Shown here: positions 24,935 to 33,437 of the stretch, one piece after another
Layout of the letters: every line of letters begins with the position of its first letter
Numbering within the stretch: position 1 is the stretch's first letter
From: Rubrivirga litoralis
GTDB taxonomy: Bacteria; Bacteroidota; Rhodothermia; Rhodothermales; Rubricoccaceae
Assembly (NCBI RefSeq): GCF_031846415.1
Contig: NZ_JAVRHT010000021.1
Location: 1-64,000 of the forward strand
Direction: 5' to 3'
Length of the DNA stretch: 64,000 nucleotides
The notes under the pieces: generated by a model
Database searches by the model: none
The model's input: only the letters and a program-made list of their open reading frames with translations
Told to the model about the DNA's origin: nothing
Program-made: the position numbers and the translations under genes

Positions 24935-25903
24935 GCTCGCCTCCGCGATCCTCGCCGCCGTCTCGGCAAATGGGCGGAACGTCACACCGAGCTCCCGCAC
25001 CGCCTTGCCGTTCGCGTAGCGGTGCGTCTCTGCCGCCGTCCGCGCGGTCGCCTGCGTCAGCGGCGGCTCGCTCCGCGTGACCGCCCCGCCCAGGCTGCCG
25101 AGCGCGCCGGCGAGGCGGAGCAGGGCGGGGGGGACCGTCGCCCGGGGCGGGGCGGCGCCGAGGGCCGCGGCGAGCGTGCCCAGGATCGCCGTCCAGCTCA
25201 GGTTCTCCGACGCCAGCACGTAGCGCTCGCCGGTCCCGCCCCGCTCGGCCGCCGCGCGGAGGCCCGCGACGACGTCGGCCACGTCCACGACGGCCGTGCC
25301 GCCGGGCGGGGCGAGCGGGAGGCGGCCGGCGGCGACGCGCGCGACGAGCCGGCCGGTGCCCTCGTCCGGCCGCGCGCCCGGGCCGAACACGAGGGCGGGG
25401 TTGATGGTCGTGGCGTCGAGCCCCTCGGCCACGGCGCGCAGCACCTCCAGCTCGGCGTCCCGCTTGCTGGCCGCGTAGGCCGTGTTCTGGCGCGAGGGCG
25501 TCCACACGGCGGTCTCGTCGATGGCCCCGCCCGCGTGCTCCGGCCGCCCCAGCGCCGCGATGCTCGACGTGTGGACGAGCCGGCCCACGCCGGCGTCGAG
25601 CGCGGCGTCGACGACGTGCGCCGTGCCGCGGACGTTGACCGCGCGGAGCGCCCGCCGCGCGGCCGGGCCGAAGGCGACGACGGCCGCCACGTGGTACACG
25701 AGGTCCACGCCGTCCATCGCGTCGCGGACCGAGGCCGGGTCGGTCACGTCGCCCAGCGCGTGCTGCACCTCGCGGGCCGCCCCGCCCAGCAGGTCGAGCC
25801 GCGACGTGGGCCGCCGGAGCACGCGGACCGCCGCCCCGCCCGCGACGAGCGCGCGCACGAGCGCCGACCCCACGAACCCGGTCGCGCCGGTGACCAGGAT
25901 CAC
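24929..25903 (-). CDS. NAD-dependent epimerase / dihydroflavonol-reductase-like protein
   Basis: This is an extended SDR acting on an unknown sugar or lipid-linked substrate. From the GTG at 25903 the product is 324 residues: VTGATGFVGSALVRALV (Rossmann motif at the N-terminus), VYHVAAVVAFG, TSSIAALG, and YAASKRDAE (Tyr-xxx-Lys). The start overlaps the birA stop as GTGA (25900-25903), which supports GTG and indicates translational coupling. The stop TAG lies inside the 9-bp tandem array, so every further repeat unit also supplies an in-frame stop. Confidence 0.9.
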   Translation of the reverse strand: MILVTGATGFVGSALVRALVAGGAAVRVLRRPTSRLDLLGGAAREVQHALGDVTDPASVRDAMDGVDLVYHVAAVVAFGPAARRALRAVNVRGTAHVVDAALDAGVGRLVHTSSIAALGRPEHAGGAIDETAVWTPSRQNTAYAASKRDAELEVLRAVAEGLDATTINPALVFGPGARPDEGTGRLVARVAAGRLPLAPPGGTAVVDVADVVAGLRAAAERGGTGERYVLASENLSWTAILGTLAAALGAAPPRATVPPALLRLAGALGSLGGAVTRSEPPLTQATARTAAETHRYANGKAVRELGVTFRPFAETAARIAEASR

Positions 25904-26652
25904 GATGGGACGGCGAGCGTGACCTCGCCGGCGTGGAGGGCGACCTCGCCGGCGCCGGTCGCGAGCCGGAGCGCGCCCGTCGGCGCGAGGCCGACGACGC
26001 GGCCTTCGACCGGCGGCCGGTCCGTCCCCGGAAACCCCACGGCGACGGTTTCGCCGCGCTGTTCGAGACGCCCCTCGATGTCCGCGACGAGCCGGGCGGG
26101 GCGGCCCTCGGCGTCGGCCAGGCGCGCTTCGAGGCGGCGGAGGAACGGGTCGAGCGGGGCGAGGCGCTCGACGGGCCGCCCGGTCACGAGGCGGACCGAC
26201 GTGGCGCGGTCGGCGAGCGCGTCGGGGAACGCCGCCTGCTCGACGTTGAGCCCGGCGCCCAGCACGACGGTCGGCCGCCGCCCCGCCCATGTCGCCTCGG
26301 CGAGCACACCGGCCAGCTTCCGCCCGCCCACGCGGACGTCGTTCGGCCACTTGAGCTGGGCGCCCACGCCGAACGCGTCGAGCGCCTCGGCGAGCGCGAG
26401 CCCAGCCGCGAGCGCGACGAGCCCGAGCCGCTCGGCGTCGAGGGCGGGGCGGAGCACGAGCGACAGCATGAGGCTCTGGCCCGGCGCGTCGGCCCAAGTC
26501 CGCCCCCAGCGGCCCCGCCCCGCCCGCTGGTGCGCGGCCGTGACGAGCGCGCCGTGCGGGGCGCCGGCCTCGGCCCACGCCGCCGCCTCGGTCATCGTCG
26601 AGCCGACGGCGTCGAGGTGGCGGGCGGGGTGGCCGAGTGGGCGGACGGGCAT
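25900..26652 (-). CDS. birA: Biotin--[acetyl-CoA-carboxylase] ligase
   Basis: This enzyme activates biotin and attaches it to carboxyl-carrier protein. The 250-residue product starts MPVRPLGHPARHLDAVGSTM. The catalytic core is intact: STMTEAAAW near 18-26, the biotinyl-AMP loop GRGRWGRTWAD (about 45-55) and KWPNDVRVGGRKLAGVL (about 100). The N-terminal DNA-binding domain of E. coli BirA is missing, as in most single-function ligases. A pyrimidine-rich heptad arm lies directly before the ATG. Downstream it is fused in expression to the epimerase by a 4-nt overlap. Confidence 0.95.
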   Translation of the reverse strand: MPVRPLGHPARHLDAVGSTMTEAAAWAEAGAPHGALVTAAHQRAGRGRWGRTWADAPGQSLMLSLVLRPALDAERLGLVALAAGLALAEALDAFGVGAQLKWPNDVRVGGRKLAGVLAEATWAGRRPTVVLGAGLNVEQAAFPDALADRATSVRLVTGRPVERLAPLDPFLRRLEARLADAEGRPARLVADIEGRLEQRGETVAVGFPGTDRPPVEGRVVGLAPTGALRLATGAGEVALHAGEVTLAVPS

Positions 26653-26700
26653 GGCGGAAGGTAGGAGGGATGCGGGACGGAGGGATAGAGGGATAGGGCG
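26653..26700 (-). repeat. Pyrimidine heptad arm before birA
   Basis: On the minus strand the stretch reads as near-heptads (CCCTATC, CCTCTAT, CCCTCCG, TCCCGCA, TCCCTCC) ending at the birA ATG. A G-box (about 26706-26716) sits on its far side. Same polarity as other pyrimidine arms. Confidence 0.75.
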
Positions 26701-26743
26701 CACGCGGGGCGGGGTGGCGTCAGATTCGCCCCGCCCGTGGGGC

Positions 26744-26766
26744 GTAGGGGCGACCGGCGGTCGCCC
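26744..26766 (+). repeat. GTAG-headed REP-like palindrome
   Basis: GTAG (26744-26747), GGGCGACC, GGC loop, GGTCGCCC. Identical in stem and loop to the copies at 21205 and 33272. Confidence 0.8.
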
Positions 26767-26827
26767 GCGCCGGCAACCGCCGGTGGGCGGGGCGGCCCCC
26801 GACCACCCCGCCCGACGGCGGGCACCC

Positions 26828-26851
26828 GTAGGGACACGGCGTGCCGTGTCC
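26828..26851 (+). repeat. GTAG-headed REP-like palindrome, variant stem
   Basis: GTAG (26828-26831), GGACACGGC, GT loop, GCCGTGTCC (9-bp perfect stem). It lies 61 bp after the element at 26744, in the same orientation. Confidence 0.8.
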
Positions 26852-27095
26852 GGGGCGGGCGGGGAGACCTGGGATGGCGCCGACACCGTCCCGAGGCGAC
26901 GGCAGTCCCCCTCCTGGCCAGGAGGGGATAGGGGTGGTGGTCGGGCGAGCACGGCGGCCTGGACGAGCACCGCCCCGCCCGGCGGCCTGCGCTGGTCGGG
27001 ACGCGACGTACCGCGTCCGGGGCAGGCGGACCCAAAGGGCGGGGCGGTCTGAGGAGCTTGCCCCGCTGGACGGCGCCCCCTCCATCCCGCATTCC

Positions 27096-27806
27096 TCACC
27101 GCCCCGCCCGCACCGTCCACGCGGTCCGCAGGCGGACGGGCTCGGCGAGCGGGACGTCCGTCCGCGTGTCGGTCTCGACCTCGCGCGGGAGCCACGCGCC
27201 GCCCCGCCCCGGCGCGAGCGCGACGCGCACCCGGCTCGCCTCGGTGTAGACCACCGAGTCCGCCCGGCGCTCGACCTCGACGACGACCGGCCGGGCCGTC
27301 TGCGGGTCGACGGCCGCACGCACGCGGCGGACCGCCTGCTCGGCCGTCGTGTCGATGAGCACGGCCTCGACCAGCCGGAGCGCCCGCCCCGCCACGACCG
27401 TGTCGCCCACGACCGCGCGCCGGTACTGCTCGCGCGAGGCCGGGTCGACGAACGCGGGCTCGGAGGGGAGCGCCGAGCCGATCGGGTCGCGGAGGCGGGG
27501 CGGGTCGTCTGACGGCTCGGCCAGCGTGCCCGTGCCCCGCCGCTCCTCGACGCGGACCGCGCCCCCGGCAGACCGAACCGTAAGGGCCGCCTCGCCCACG
27601 GCCGCCCCGCCCGCGTCCCGCTGCGTCACGTCGAGGTCGGCCACGTAGCCGGCGGAGTCGAGCCGGGCGAAGGCGCCGGCGAGGGCGTCCTGGGTCACGT
27701 TCGCGAGCAAACGGTCGGCCTCCGACGGCGCCGCCGCTGGGGGCGCGTCGGCCGCGCAGCCGCCCACGGCGCTGAGGAGGACGAAGGCGGCGAAGCGGGC
27801 GAACAA
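27096..27806 (-). CDS. Putative lipoprotein of unknown function
   Basis: The 236-residue product begins, from a TTG at 27806, with FARFAAFVLLSAVGGCA, a signal peptide with lipobox VGGC. No ATG is suitably placed. The mature part is rich in Ala, Val, Arg and Asp with mainly beta-like character (DTTAEQAVRRVRAAVDPQTARPVVVEVERR near the middle). I recognise no catalytic motif; a LolA/outer-membrane-lipoprotein-sorting-like fold is possible but unproven. It is divergent from the IMPase gene. Confidence 0.7.
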   Translation of the reverse strand: MFARFAAFVLLSAVGGCAADAPPAAAPSEADRLLANVTQDALAGAFARLDSAGYVADLDVTQRDAGGAAVGEAALTVRSAGGAVRVEERRGTGTLAEPSDDPPRLRDPIGSALPSEPAFVDPASREQYRRAVVGDTVVAGRALRLVEAVLIDTTAEQAVRRVRAAVDPQTARPVVVEVERRADSVVYTEASRVRVALAPGRGGAWLPREVETDTRTDVPLAEPVRLRTAWTVRAGR

Positions 27807-27906
27807 AGCAGGCGGACTCGAATGGGCGGGGTGGGGGCGCTCGTCAGAACCCGCCCCGCCCCGCCGGGTTGCAGCGGCCCCCGACCGCCCCGCCCCTCCC
27901 GCACGC

Positions 27907-28740
27907 ATGTCCCTCGACCGAGAGCGCTCCGTCGCCGAAGCCGCCGCCCACGCCGCCGCAGACTTTATCCGCGAACACGCCGGCGGGCTCGACGCCTCCG
28001 ACGTCCGCTCGAAGGGGACGCACGACTTGGTCACGTTCGTCGACGAGGGCGCGCAGCGGATCGTGCTCGACGCGCTCCGCGAGGCGTTCCCGGACGACAC
28101 GTTGCTGGGCGAGGAGGGCGCGTCGGAGGTCCAGGCGCGCCTAGCTGAGCCCCGCGTGTGGATCGTCGACCCGCTCGACGGGACCACCAACTTTACGCGC
28201 GGCGTCCCGCCGTACGCCGTCTCGATCGGGCTCCGCGAGGGCGGGGCGGCGGCCGTCGGCGTGGTCGTCGACGTGATGTCCGGCGAAACGTTTTCGGCCG
28301 TGCGCGGCGGCGGCTGCACCGTCGACGGCCGCCCCACCCGCGTGGCCGAGGCGGAGCGGCTGGACGAGTCGCTGATCTCGACGGGCTTCCCGTTTCGCGA
28401 CTACCGCTACGTGGCGGCCTACCTCGAAACGTTCGAGGCCGCGATCCGCGGGACGCGCGGGGTCCGCCGCCACGGGTCGGCGGCGGTCGACCTGGCGTGG
28501 GTGGCGGCGGGGCGGTTCGACGGCTTTTTCGAGGCCGGGCTCGCGCCGTGGGACGTGGCCGCCGGCGTCGCGCTCGTCGAGGCCGCCGGCGGGCGCGTGG
28601 CCGGTCTGTGGCCCGGCGCCGACCCCGTCGCCACGGGCGGCCTCGTGGCCGCGGCGCCCGGCGTGTTCGACGCGCTCGCCGAGGTCGCCGCCCCGCTCGG
28701 GCGGGCGTACCGCGGGGTGGTGGAGGGCGACGCGCTTTAG
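27907..28740 (+). CDS. suhB: Inositol monophosphatase family protein
   Basis: This is a Mg-dependent, Li-sensitive-type phosphomonoesterase acting on myo-inositol-1-phosphate or a related substrate. The 277-residue product has the metal-binding GEEGASE (about residue 71) and the signature WIVDPLDGTTNFTRGVPPYAVS (about 87-108). The C-terminal GLAPWDVAAGVALVEAAGG (about 213-231) completes the site. The insert EGGAAAVG at about 112 is G-box-encoded. The symbol is by similarity; histidinol-phosphatase activity cannot be excluded. Confidence 0.9.
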   Translation: MSLDRERSVAEAAAHAAADFIREHAGGLDASDVRSKGTHDLVTFVDEGAQRIVLDALREAFPDDTLLGEEGASEVQARLAEPRVWIVDPLDGTTNFTRGVPPYAVSIGLREGGAAAVGVVVDVMSGETFSAVRGGGCTVDGRPTRVAEAERLDESLISTGFPFRDYRYVAAYLETFEAAIRGTRGVRRHGSAAVDLAWVAAGRFDGFFEAGLAPWDVAAGVALVEAAGGRVAGLWPGADPVATGGLVAAAPGVFDALAEVAAPLGRAYRGVVEGDAL

Positions 28741-28786
28741 CCGCCCCGCCCGAGCGGCGATACTCGGTGGCCCCACGCCCCGCCTC

Positions 28787-29164
28787 ATGCCCCGCCCCCG
28801 CGTCCTCGTCGCCGACGACGTCCCCGAAAACCGGACGCTCTTCTCGATCTACCTGCGCAAGGAGTACGACGTGGTCGCGGTCGCGACGGCCGAGGAGGCG
28901 CTCGCCGAGATCGAGGGCGGGGCGGTCGACGTGGCGCTCCTCGACCTCAACTACCAGGGCGGCATGACGGGCATCGAACTGGTCGCGCGCCTCCGCGCGG
29001 GCGGGGCGACGGCCGCCGTGCCGGCCCTCGCGCTGACGGCCCACGCCTCGCCGTCCGACCGCGCGCGGTGCCTCGCGGCCGGGTTCGACGCCTATCTCTC
29101 GAAGCCGGTCCTGCGCGTCCCGATGCTCGAAGCCGTCCGCGACCTGCTGGGCGGGGCGGCGTAG
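28787..29164 (+). CDS. Stand-alone response-regulator receiver
   Basis: The 125-residue product is only a CheY-like receiver: acidic pair in VLVADDVPEN (about residues 6-15), phospho-acceptor Asp in VALLDLNYQGG (about 53), switch Thr in ALALTAHAS and Lys in YLSKPV (about 106). There is no output domain, so it probably works by protein-protein contact or phosphorelay. No kinase is nearby. Its C-terminal LGGAA is encoded by a G-box ending in the stop codon, and EGGAVDV near residue 45 by another. Confidence 0.9.
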   Translation: MPRPRVLVADDVPENRTLFSIYLRKEYDVVAVATAEEALAEIEGGAVDVALLDLNYQGGMTGIELVARLRAGGATAAVPALALTAHASPSDRARCLAAGFDAYLSKPVLRVPMLEAVRDLLGGAA

Positions 29165-29419
29165 GGGGCAGGGGAGAGGAGGAGGAGGACACGTGCCGCG
29201 CCTCCCGCCTCTTCTCAGAGACTGTTTGGTAGGAGTCTCCCTCCCCCACCGGGGGAGGGCCGGGGTGGGGGACAGACATGGGAGGCCAGGGCGAGGGCGG
29301 GGCCGCCGGCCGAGGTCCCCCTCCCAGCCTCCCCCCGCTGGGGGGAGGAGACGGAACGTTGGATACCAGATAGTCTCTCCGCCGCCCCGCCCCTCGTGCC
29401 GGGCGGGGCGGGGCGGCGG
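29165..29419. repeat. Purine arm and palindromic repeats between receiver gene and fabI
   Basis: Directly after the receiver stop is a purine stretch GGGGCAGGGGAGAGGAGGAG. Palindromes follow: CTCCCCCACCGGGGGAG (29241-29257) and CCTCCCCCCGCTGGGGGGAGG (about 29329-29349). G-boxes lie close to fabI. No open reading frame of merit. Confidence 0.7.
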
Positions 29420-29427
29420 TAGCTTGG
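29420..29427 (+). promoter_or_regulatory. Candidate -7 promoter element before fabI
   Basis: TAGCTTGG, 24 nt before the fabI ATG, fits the TAnnTTTG-like pattern. The identical octamer occurs on the minus strand 59 nt upstream of pyrD. No -33 box is visible. Confidence 0.4.
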
Positions 29428-29451
29428 CGGCCCCTGACTGACCTCCCCCTC

Positions 29452-30297
29452 ATGGCTGACACGCCCGCCGGGCACGGACTCCTCGCCGGCAAAGTCGGCG
29501 TCATCTCCGGCGCCCTCGACCCCAACTCCATCGCCTGGGCGCTCGCCGAGGCCGCCCACCGCGAGGGCGCCCGGTTCGTCCTCACGAACGCGCCCGTCGC
29601 CAGCCGCTTCGGCCAGCTCGACGAGCTCGCCGAGAAGACGGGCGGGAGCCCCATCGTCTACGCCGACGCGACGAACGACGACGACCTCGACGCCCTCTTC
29701 GCCGAGGCCAAAGAGCACCTGGGCGGCCCGCTCGACTTCGTGGTCCACTCGATCGGGATGGGCCTCAACGTGCGCAAGGGGAAGCCGTACGAGGGGCTGA
29801 AGTACGAGTGGTACCTCAAGACCCTCGACATCTCGGCCGTCTCGCTGCACCGGATGGTCCGGGCCGCGCTCGACGGCGACGCCATGAAAGACGGCGGCTC
29901 GGTGCTCGCCATGAGCTTTATCGGCGCCCAGCGGATCTTCTCGGAGTACAGCGAGATGGGCGACGCGAAGGCGCTCCTCGAGTCCATCGTGCGCTCGCTG
30001 GGCTACCGGCTGGGCCGGCGCGGCATCCGCATCAACGCCGTCTCGCAGAGCCCGACGCGGACGACGGCCGGCGGCGGGATCGGCGGGTTCGACACGCTGT
30101 TCGACTTCGCCGAAAAGGTGGCCCCGCTCGGCAACGCCGACGCCGCCAGCTGCGCCGACTACTGCGTGACGCTCCTCAGCGACTACGCCCGCATGGTGAC
30201 GATGCAGACGCTGTACCACGACGGCGGTTTTTCTGCCATGGGCATCTCCGACGCGCTCGTCGAGCAGATGGGCGGGACCGTCGGAGAGGACTCGTGA
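29452..30297 (+). CDS. fabI: Enoyl-[acyl-carrier-protein] reductase (NADH)
   Basis: This enzyme catalyses the last reduction of type II fatty-acid elongation. The 281-residue product shows the FabI-type nucleotide motif GKVGVISGALDPNSIAWALA (about residues 13-32), SIGMGLNV, and the active-site pair as YSEMGDAK (Tyr-x6-Lys, about 166-173). It ends with GITNA-like GISDALVEQMGG. Its TGA overlaps the next gene's GTG as GTGA. Normal length is about 260; N-terminus MADTPAGHGLLAGK. Confidence 0.93.
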   Translation: MADTPAGHGLLAGKVGVISGALDPNSIAWALAEAAHREGARFVLTNAPVASRFGQLDELAEKTGGSPIVYADATNDDDLDALFAEAKEHLGGPLDFVVHSIGMGLNVRKGKPYEGLKYEWYLKTLDISAVSLHRMVRAALDGDAMKDGGSVLAMSFIGAQRIFSEYSEMGDAKALLESIVRSLGYRLGRRGIRINAVSQSPTRTTAGGGIGGFDTLFDFAEKVAPLGNADAASCADYCVTLLSDYARMVTMQTLYHDGGFSAMGISDALVEQMGGTVGEDS

Positions 30298-31163
30298 CGC
30301 GGGCGGGGTGGGTCCTCGTCCTCGTGGCGCTCTGGGCGGCGCCCGCCGCCGCTTGCGACTGCATGGCGATGGGGCCGGCCTTCCAGGCCGAGGCGTTCGA
30401 TGAGCCCGACCGGATGCTCGCGCTCCTCACCAGCCACGACGAGGTGTTCGCCGGCCGCGTCGTCGAGCGCGTGCCGTTCGAGGCCCAGACGATCGCCGGG
30501 TTCGGCGCCAACGAGTACGTCTTCGAGGTCGGCCGCCGGTGGCGGGGCGGGGTGGAGGACCGGGTCGTCATATCGAACGACGGGTGGAATTGCTCCTACG
30601 CGCCTGCCTTCGACAGGGGCGACTGGTTTCTCGTGTTCGCGCGGTGGACCGAGGGTGGGGGGCTCACGACGGAGATGTGCTGGACCGCCCCGCCCATCCA
30701 ACTCGGCCACGTCGCGGACGGTTGGGCAACCGGCTACTCCATCGGCGGGGGAGTGGCGCAACTGGGCGGCCTCGGCGGTGACCTGTTCGGGTGGCTGGAC
30801 GCAGCGGCAGCCCGCTTCGGGGGCGTCGGTGGGGGCGAGCGGCTCGATCCGTCCGGTCCTCCTACGACGCTCACGGTCACGGTCGTGGATGGAGTGAGCG
30901 GGGCGCCCGTCCCGACCGACAGCACGCTCCAGGTCGGCGTGACGGAGTGGTGGGGTGGGGTGCAGATGGAGGGCGCCGCCCCGCCCACGTTTCAACGGCT
31001 ATCTGGGGAGGGTCCTGTCCGGTTTCAGGCCACCCTCGCGCCGGGGCTCTACCAGGTCGGTGCCTCGTACGGCGACCGGCATGGCGTCGTCGGCGTAATC
31101 GCCACGGGCGGGGCGCGGATCGTCCGCGTGGCGCTCTTCGAGCTTGACCCGGGGTCCCTATGA
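30294..31163 (+). CDS. Secreted cysteine-rich protein, possibly netrin/TIMP-like
   Basis: From the GTG at 30294 (GTGA overlap with fabI) the product is 289 residues. A signal peptide (AGWVLVLVALWAAPAAA) is followed by a mature start CDCMAMGP and then DEVFAGRVVERVPFEA. An N-terminal C-x-C followed by FxGxV is the pattern of TIMP/netrin-like bacterial proteins, so I suggest that fold with modest confidence. The C-terminal third has TLTVTVVDGVSGAPVPTDS, reminiscent of carboxypeptidase-regulatory beta-sandwiches. Its stop overlaps the next ATG as ATGA. Confidence 0.75.
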   Translation: MTRAGWVLVLVALWAAPAAACDCMAMGPAFQAEAFDEPDRMLALLTSHDEVFAGRVVERVPFEAQTIAGFGANEYVFEVGRRWRGGVEDRVVISNDGWNCSYAPAFDRGDWFLVFARWTEGGGLTTEMCWTAPPIQLGHVADGWATGYSIGGGVAQLGGLGGDLFGWLDAAAARFGGVGGGERLDPSGPPTTLTVTVVDGVSGAPVPTDSTLQVGVTEWWGGVQMEGAAPPTFQRLSGEGPVRFQATLAPGLYQVGASYGDRHGVVGVIATGGARIVRVALFELDPGSL

Positions 31164-31543
31164 TCGGCCTCCCCGACGGCGGCCTCCGCGCGGCGTCCGT
31201 CGTGGTGCTGGCGCTCGTGTTCGTGGGCGCCGGCGCGCTCCACTTCGTGCGGCCGCAGGCGTTCGAGGCGATCGTCCCGCCGACCCTCCCCGCCCCGCGC
31301 CTGCTCGTGCTCGTGAGCGGGGCGGCGGAGATTTTGGGCGGGCTGGGGCTCCTGGTCCCGGCCGTCCGCCCGTGGGCGGGGTGGGGGCTGGTGGCGCTGC
31401 TCGTGGCCGTCTTCCCGGCCAACGTCTTCATGGCCACGCACGCCGAGCGGTTCGCGGGCCTCGCGCCGGCGTGGGCGCTGTGGGCGCGGCTCCCGCTCCA
31501 GGCCGTCCTCATCGTGTGGGTGGTCTGGGCGAGCCGCCCGTGA
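31160..31543 (+). CDS. DoxX-like small membrane protein
   Basis: The 127-residue product has four hydrophobic segments (ASVVVLALVFVGAGALHF; LLVLVSGAAEILGGLGLLV; WGLVALLVAVFPANVFMA; LPLQAVLIVWVVWA) and the GALHFVRPQAFEAIVPP start seen in DoxX-family proteins. The precise role is unknown; family members are linked to redox or membrane-quinone functions. It overlaps the preceding gene by 4 nt (ATGA), suggesting a coupled fabI-secreted-DoxX unit. Confidence 0.8.
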   Translation: MIGLPDGGLRAASVVVLALVFVGAGALHFVRPQAFEAIVPPTLPAPRLLVLVSGAAEILGGLGLLVPAVRPWAGWGLVALLVAVFPANVFMATHAERFAGLAPAWALWARLPLQAVLIVWVVWASRP

Positions 31544-31599
31544 CCGCCCCGCCCCCGGCAGGCGGGCGGGGCGGGGGAGGGGCTCCACCCCGCCCACGC

Positions 31600-33171
31600 A
31601 TGAGGGCGAGTCGGCTCTGGCGCCTGGGCGGGGCGGCGGCGCTCGCGCTCCTCCTGGTCGGGTGCCTCGCGGACCCCGACGCCAGCGTCGTCGCCCCGCC
31701 CCCGCAGGACGGCGTCGACGTGCTGGAGACGATCGCAGACCTCCGGCTGGAGCCTGAGGCGCTGGCGCTCGGCGGCCGCGTGTCGCTCGTGGTCGCCGTG
31801 CCGGACACGCTGGGCACGCTCGTGCTCGGGCTCGACGACGCGCTCACCGTCCGCGCCGTGCGCGTGGACGGGCGGCCCGTGGAGATCCTCCGCGACGGCG
31901 ACGCGCTGGGCGTCCCGGTCGGCGGCGCGGGCGGGGTGGTCGTGGTCGACGTGGACTACGACGGCACGCCGGCGGCCGGGCTCTACGCGGGCGAGGCGCC
32001 GGGGCAGCGCGTGGTCTACACCGACGCCTGGCCCGACCGCGCGGCCGGCTGGCTCCCGGGCGTCCACCACCCGTCGGACCCGACGATGCTCGACCTCACG
32101 CTCGACGTGCCGGCGGCGTTCGACGTGGCCGCGAGCGGCGTCGCCGCGTCGGACTCCGTCGGGGGCGGGCGGCGCGTGGCCCGGTTCGTGCTCGACCGCC
32201 CCGCCCCGGTTTACACGGCCGCCTTCGCCGTCGGCGACTTCGACGTGGTCGAGGGCGGGGCGGCCGCGGGCGGGGCGGTGCCGCTCCGCCACGTGCTCCT
32301 GGCCGGCGAGCGCGGCCGGGCGGGGCGGCTCGGGCGGACCGGCGCGGCGCTCGACACGCTCGCCGCCCTCCTCGGGCCGTACCCGTACGCGGCCTACGCG
32401 ACGGTCCAGGTGCCCATGCGCTACGCCGGCATGGAGAACGCCGCCGCCCCGTTCCTCCGCGCCGACCTCTACGGCGCCGACGCGCCGGGCCGCAACGCGG
32501 TCGAGGAGGTCAACGTCCACGAACTCGTGCATCAGTGGTGGGGGAACGACGTGGTGCCGGCCGACTGGCGCGACCTGTGGCTGAGCGAGGGGCCGGCTAC
32601 GTATCTCACGGCCGAGGTCTACCGCCGTCTCGACGGCGAGGACGCCGGGCGCCGCCACCTTGTCCGCATGGTGCGCGAGATCGGCCTTGAGGACGCCGCC
32701 CGCCGCCTCGTTCCGGCGTCGCTCGACGACCCGGCCGACGTGCTCTCAGCGACGGTGTACAACAAGGGCGGGGCGGTCCTCCACCTGCTCCGCCTGACGT
32801 TGGGCGACGCCGCGTTCTGGCATGGGCTCCGCCGCGTCCGCGAGGCGTACGCCGACCGCCCGCTCTCGACGGCTGCGTTCCAGCGCGCACTGGAGCGAGA
32901 GACGGGTCGCGACCTGAGCGGCGTCTTCCGCGTGTGGGTTTATGGCGAGGGCCTCCCCGCCCTCGAAACACGGTGGGACGGCGCGACGCAAACGCTCTCG
33001 TGGACGGTGACGGGCGACGGCGGCACGCTCGACGGCGTCCCGTTCGAGCTCTTTGTCCGCCAGGGTGGCGGGGCGGGGCGGTTCGTTGCGGCCACGGCGG
33101 GCTCCATTCGCCTACTGGGCGCCGACGCGCCGACGGTGGAGCCGGTGGGGATCCTGCTCCGCGTGGAGTAG
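31600..33171 (+). CDS. M1-family zinc aminopeptidase, lipoprotein
   Basis: This is a cell-envelope metallopeptidase. The 523-residue product starts MRASRLWRLGGAAALALLLVGC, a lipoprotein signal with lipobox LVGC. M1 hallmarks are a GAMEN-like YAGMENAA (about residue 283), HELVHQWWGN (HExxH, about 308-317), LSEGPATYL (third zinc ligand Glu, about 331) and a Tyr-containing ATVYNKGGAVLH. It is shorter than classical aminopeptidase N, lacking the large C-terminal helical domain. Several G-boxes encode GGA-type inserts (about residues 210-226). The ATG at 31600 directly follows a G-box. Confidence 0.9.
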   Translation: MRASRLWRLGGAAALALLLVGCLADPDASVVAPPPQDGVDVLETIADLRLEPEALALGGRVSLVVAVPDTLGTLVLGLDDALTVRAVRVDGRPVEILRDGDALGVPVGGAGGVVVVDVDYDGTPAAGLYAGEAPGQRVVYTDAWPDRAAGWLPGVHHPSDPTMLDLTLDVPAAFDVAASGVAASDSVGGGRRVARFVLDRPAPVYTAAFAVGDFDVVEGGAAAGGAVPLRHVLLAGERGRAGRLGRTGAALDTLAALLGPYPYAAYATVQVPMRYAGMENAAAPFLRADLYGADAPGRNAVEEVNVHELVHQWWGNDVVPADWRDLWLSEGPATYLTAEVYRRLDGEDAGRRHLVRMVREIGLEDAARRLVPASLDDPADVLSATVYNKGGAVLHLLRLTLGDAAFWHGLRRVREAYADRPLSTAAFQRALERETGRDLSGVFRVWVYGEGLPALETRWDGATQTLSWTVTGDGGTLDGVPFELFVRQGGGAGRFVAATAGSIRLLGADAPTVEPVGILLRVE

Positions 33172-33271
33172 GCGCGGGGCGCCGCCGCCCCGCCCGTTGG
33201 ACCGTGAGGGCGGGGCGGCCGGCCCTTGCCGCCTGTCGTGGCCGCCCCGCCCGTCGCGGTCGTCAGCCCAC

Positions 33272-33294
33272 GGGCGACCGCCGGTCGCCCCTAC
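33272..33294 (-). repeat. GTAG-headed REP-like palindrome
   Basis: Plus strand GGGCGACC, GCC, GGTCGCCC, CTAC; the same element as at 21205 and 26744, minus orientation. Confidence 0.8.
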
Positions 33295-33315
33295 GGCCAT
33301 GCTTCGTTGCCCAAA

Positions 33316-33339
33316 CGCCGTTGCGCGCAACGGCGCTAC
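33316..33339 (-). repeat. GTAG-headed REP-like palindrome, 20-bp perfect
   Basis: CGCCGTTGCGCGCAACGGCG (33316-33335) is a perfect palindrome followed by CTAC, that is GTAG on the minus strand. A half copy (CAACGGCGCTAC) lies at about 38322-38333. Confidence 0.8.
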
Positions 33340-33437
33340 GGCTCCCGCCCCCGTCGACCGACGGCGCCCTGGGCGGGGCGGAGAACTCTGAGACAACCTC
33401 CCCGCCCCGCCCACTTTTCCGCGGGCGGGGCGGCCAT

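Larger units (their letters stand above)
26701..27095. other. Repeat-rich spacer upstream of birA
   Basis: There is no gene here. The spacer contains G-boxes (about 26706, 26787, 26809), GTAG-REP palindromes at 26744-26766 and 26828-26851, and a perfect 20-bp palindrome CCCCTCCTGGCCAGGAGGGG at 26908-26927. A stretch GGCGACGGCAGTCCCCCTCC just before it is shared with 51746. A further palindromic GACGCGACGTACCGCGTC lies near 27001. Confidence 0.8.
33172..33437. other. Repeat-rich spacer before HAD gene
   Basis: There is no gene here. The spacer contains inverted G-box pairs (about 33186-33218, 33240-33250, 33402-33433) and two GTAG-REP palindromes at 33272-33294 and 33316-33339. Confidence 0.8.

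Noticed and set aside
24834..25019. Small plus-strand frame encoding repeated LLY
   Set aside because: It is only the translation of the GCTCTACCT array and the antisense of the epimerase end.
26656..26663. TACCTTCC on the minus strand as a -7 element for birA
   Set aside because: It ends only 3 nt before the chosen ATG, too close for a transcription start upstream of the coding sequence; it belongs to the pyrimidine heptad arm.
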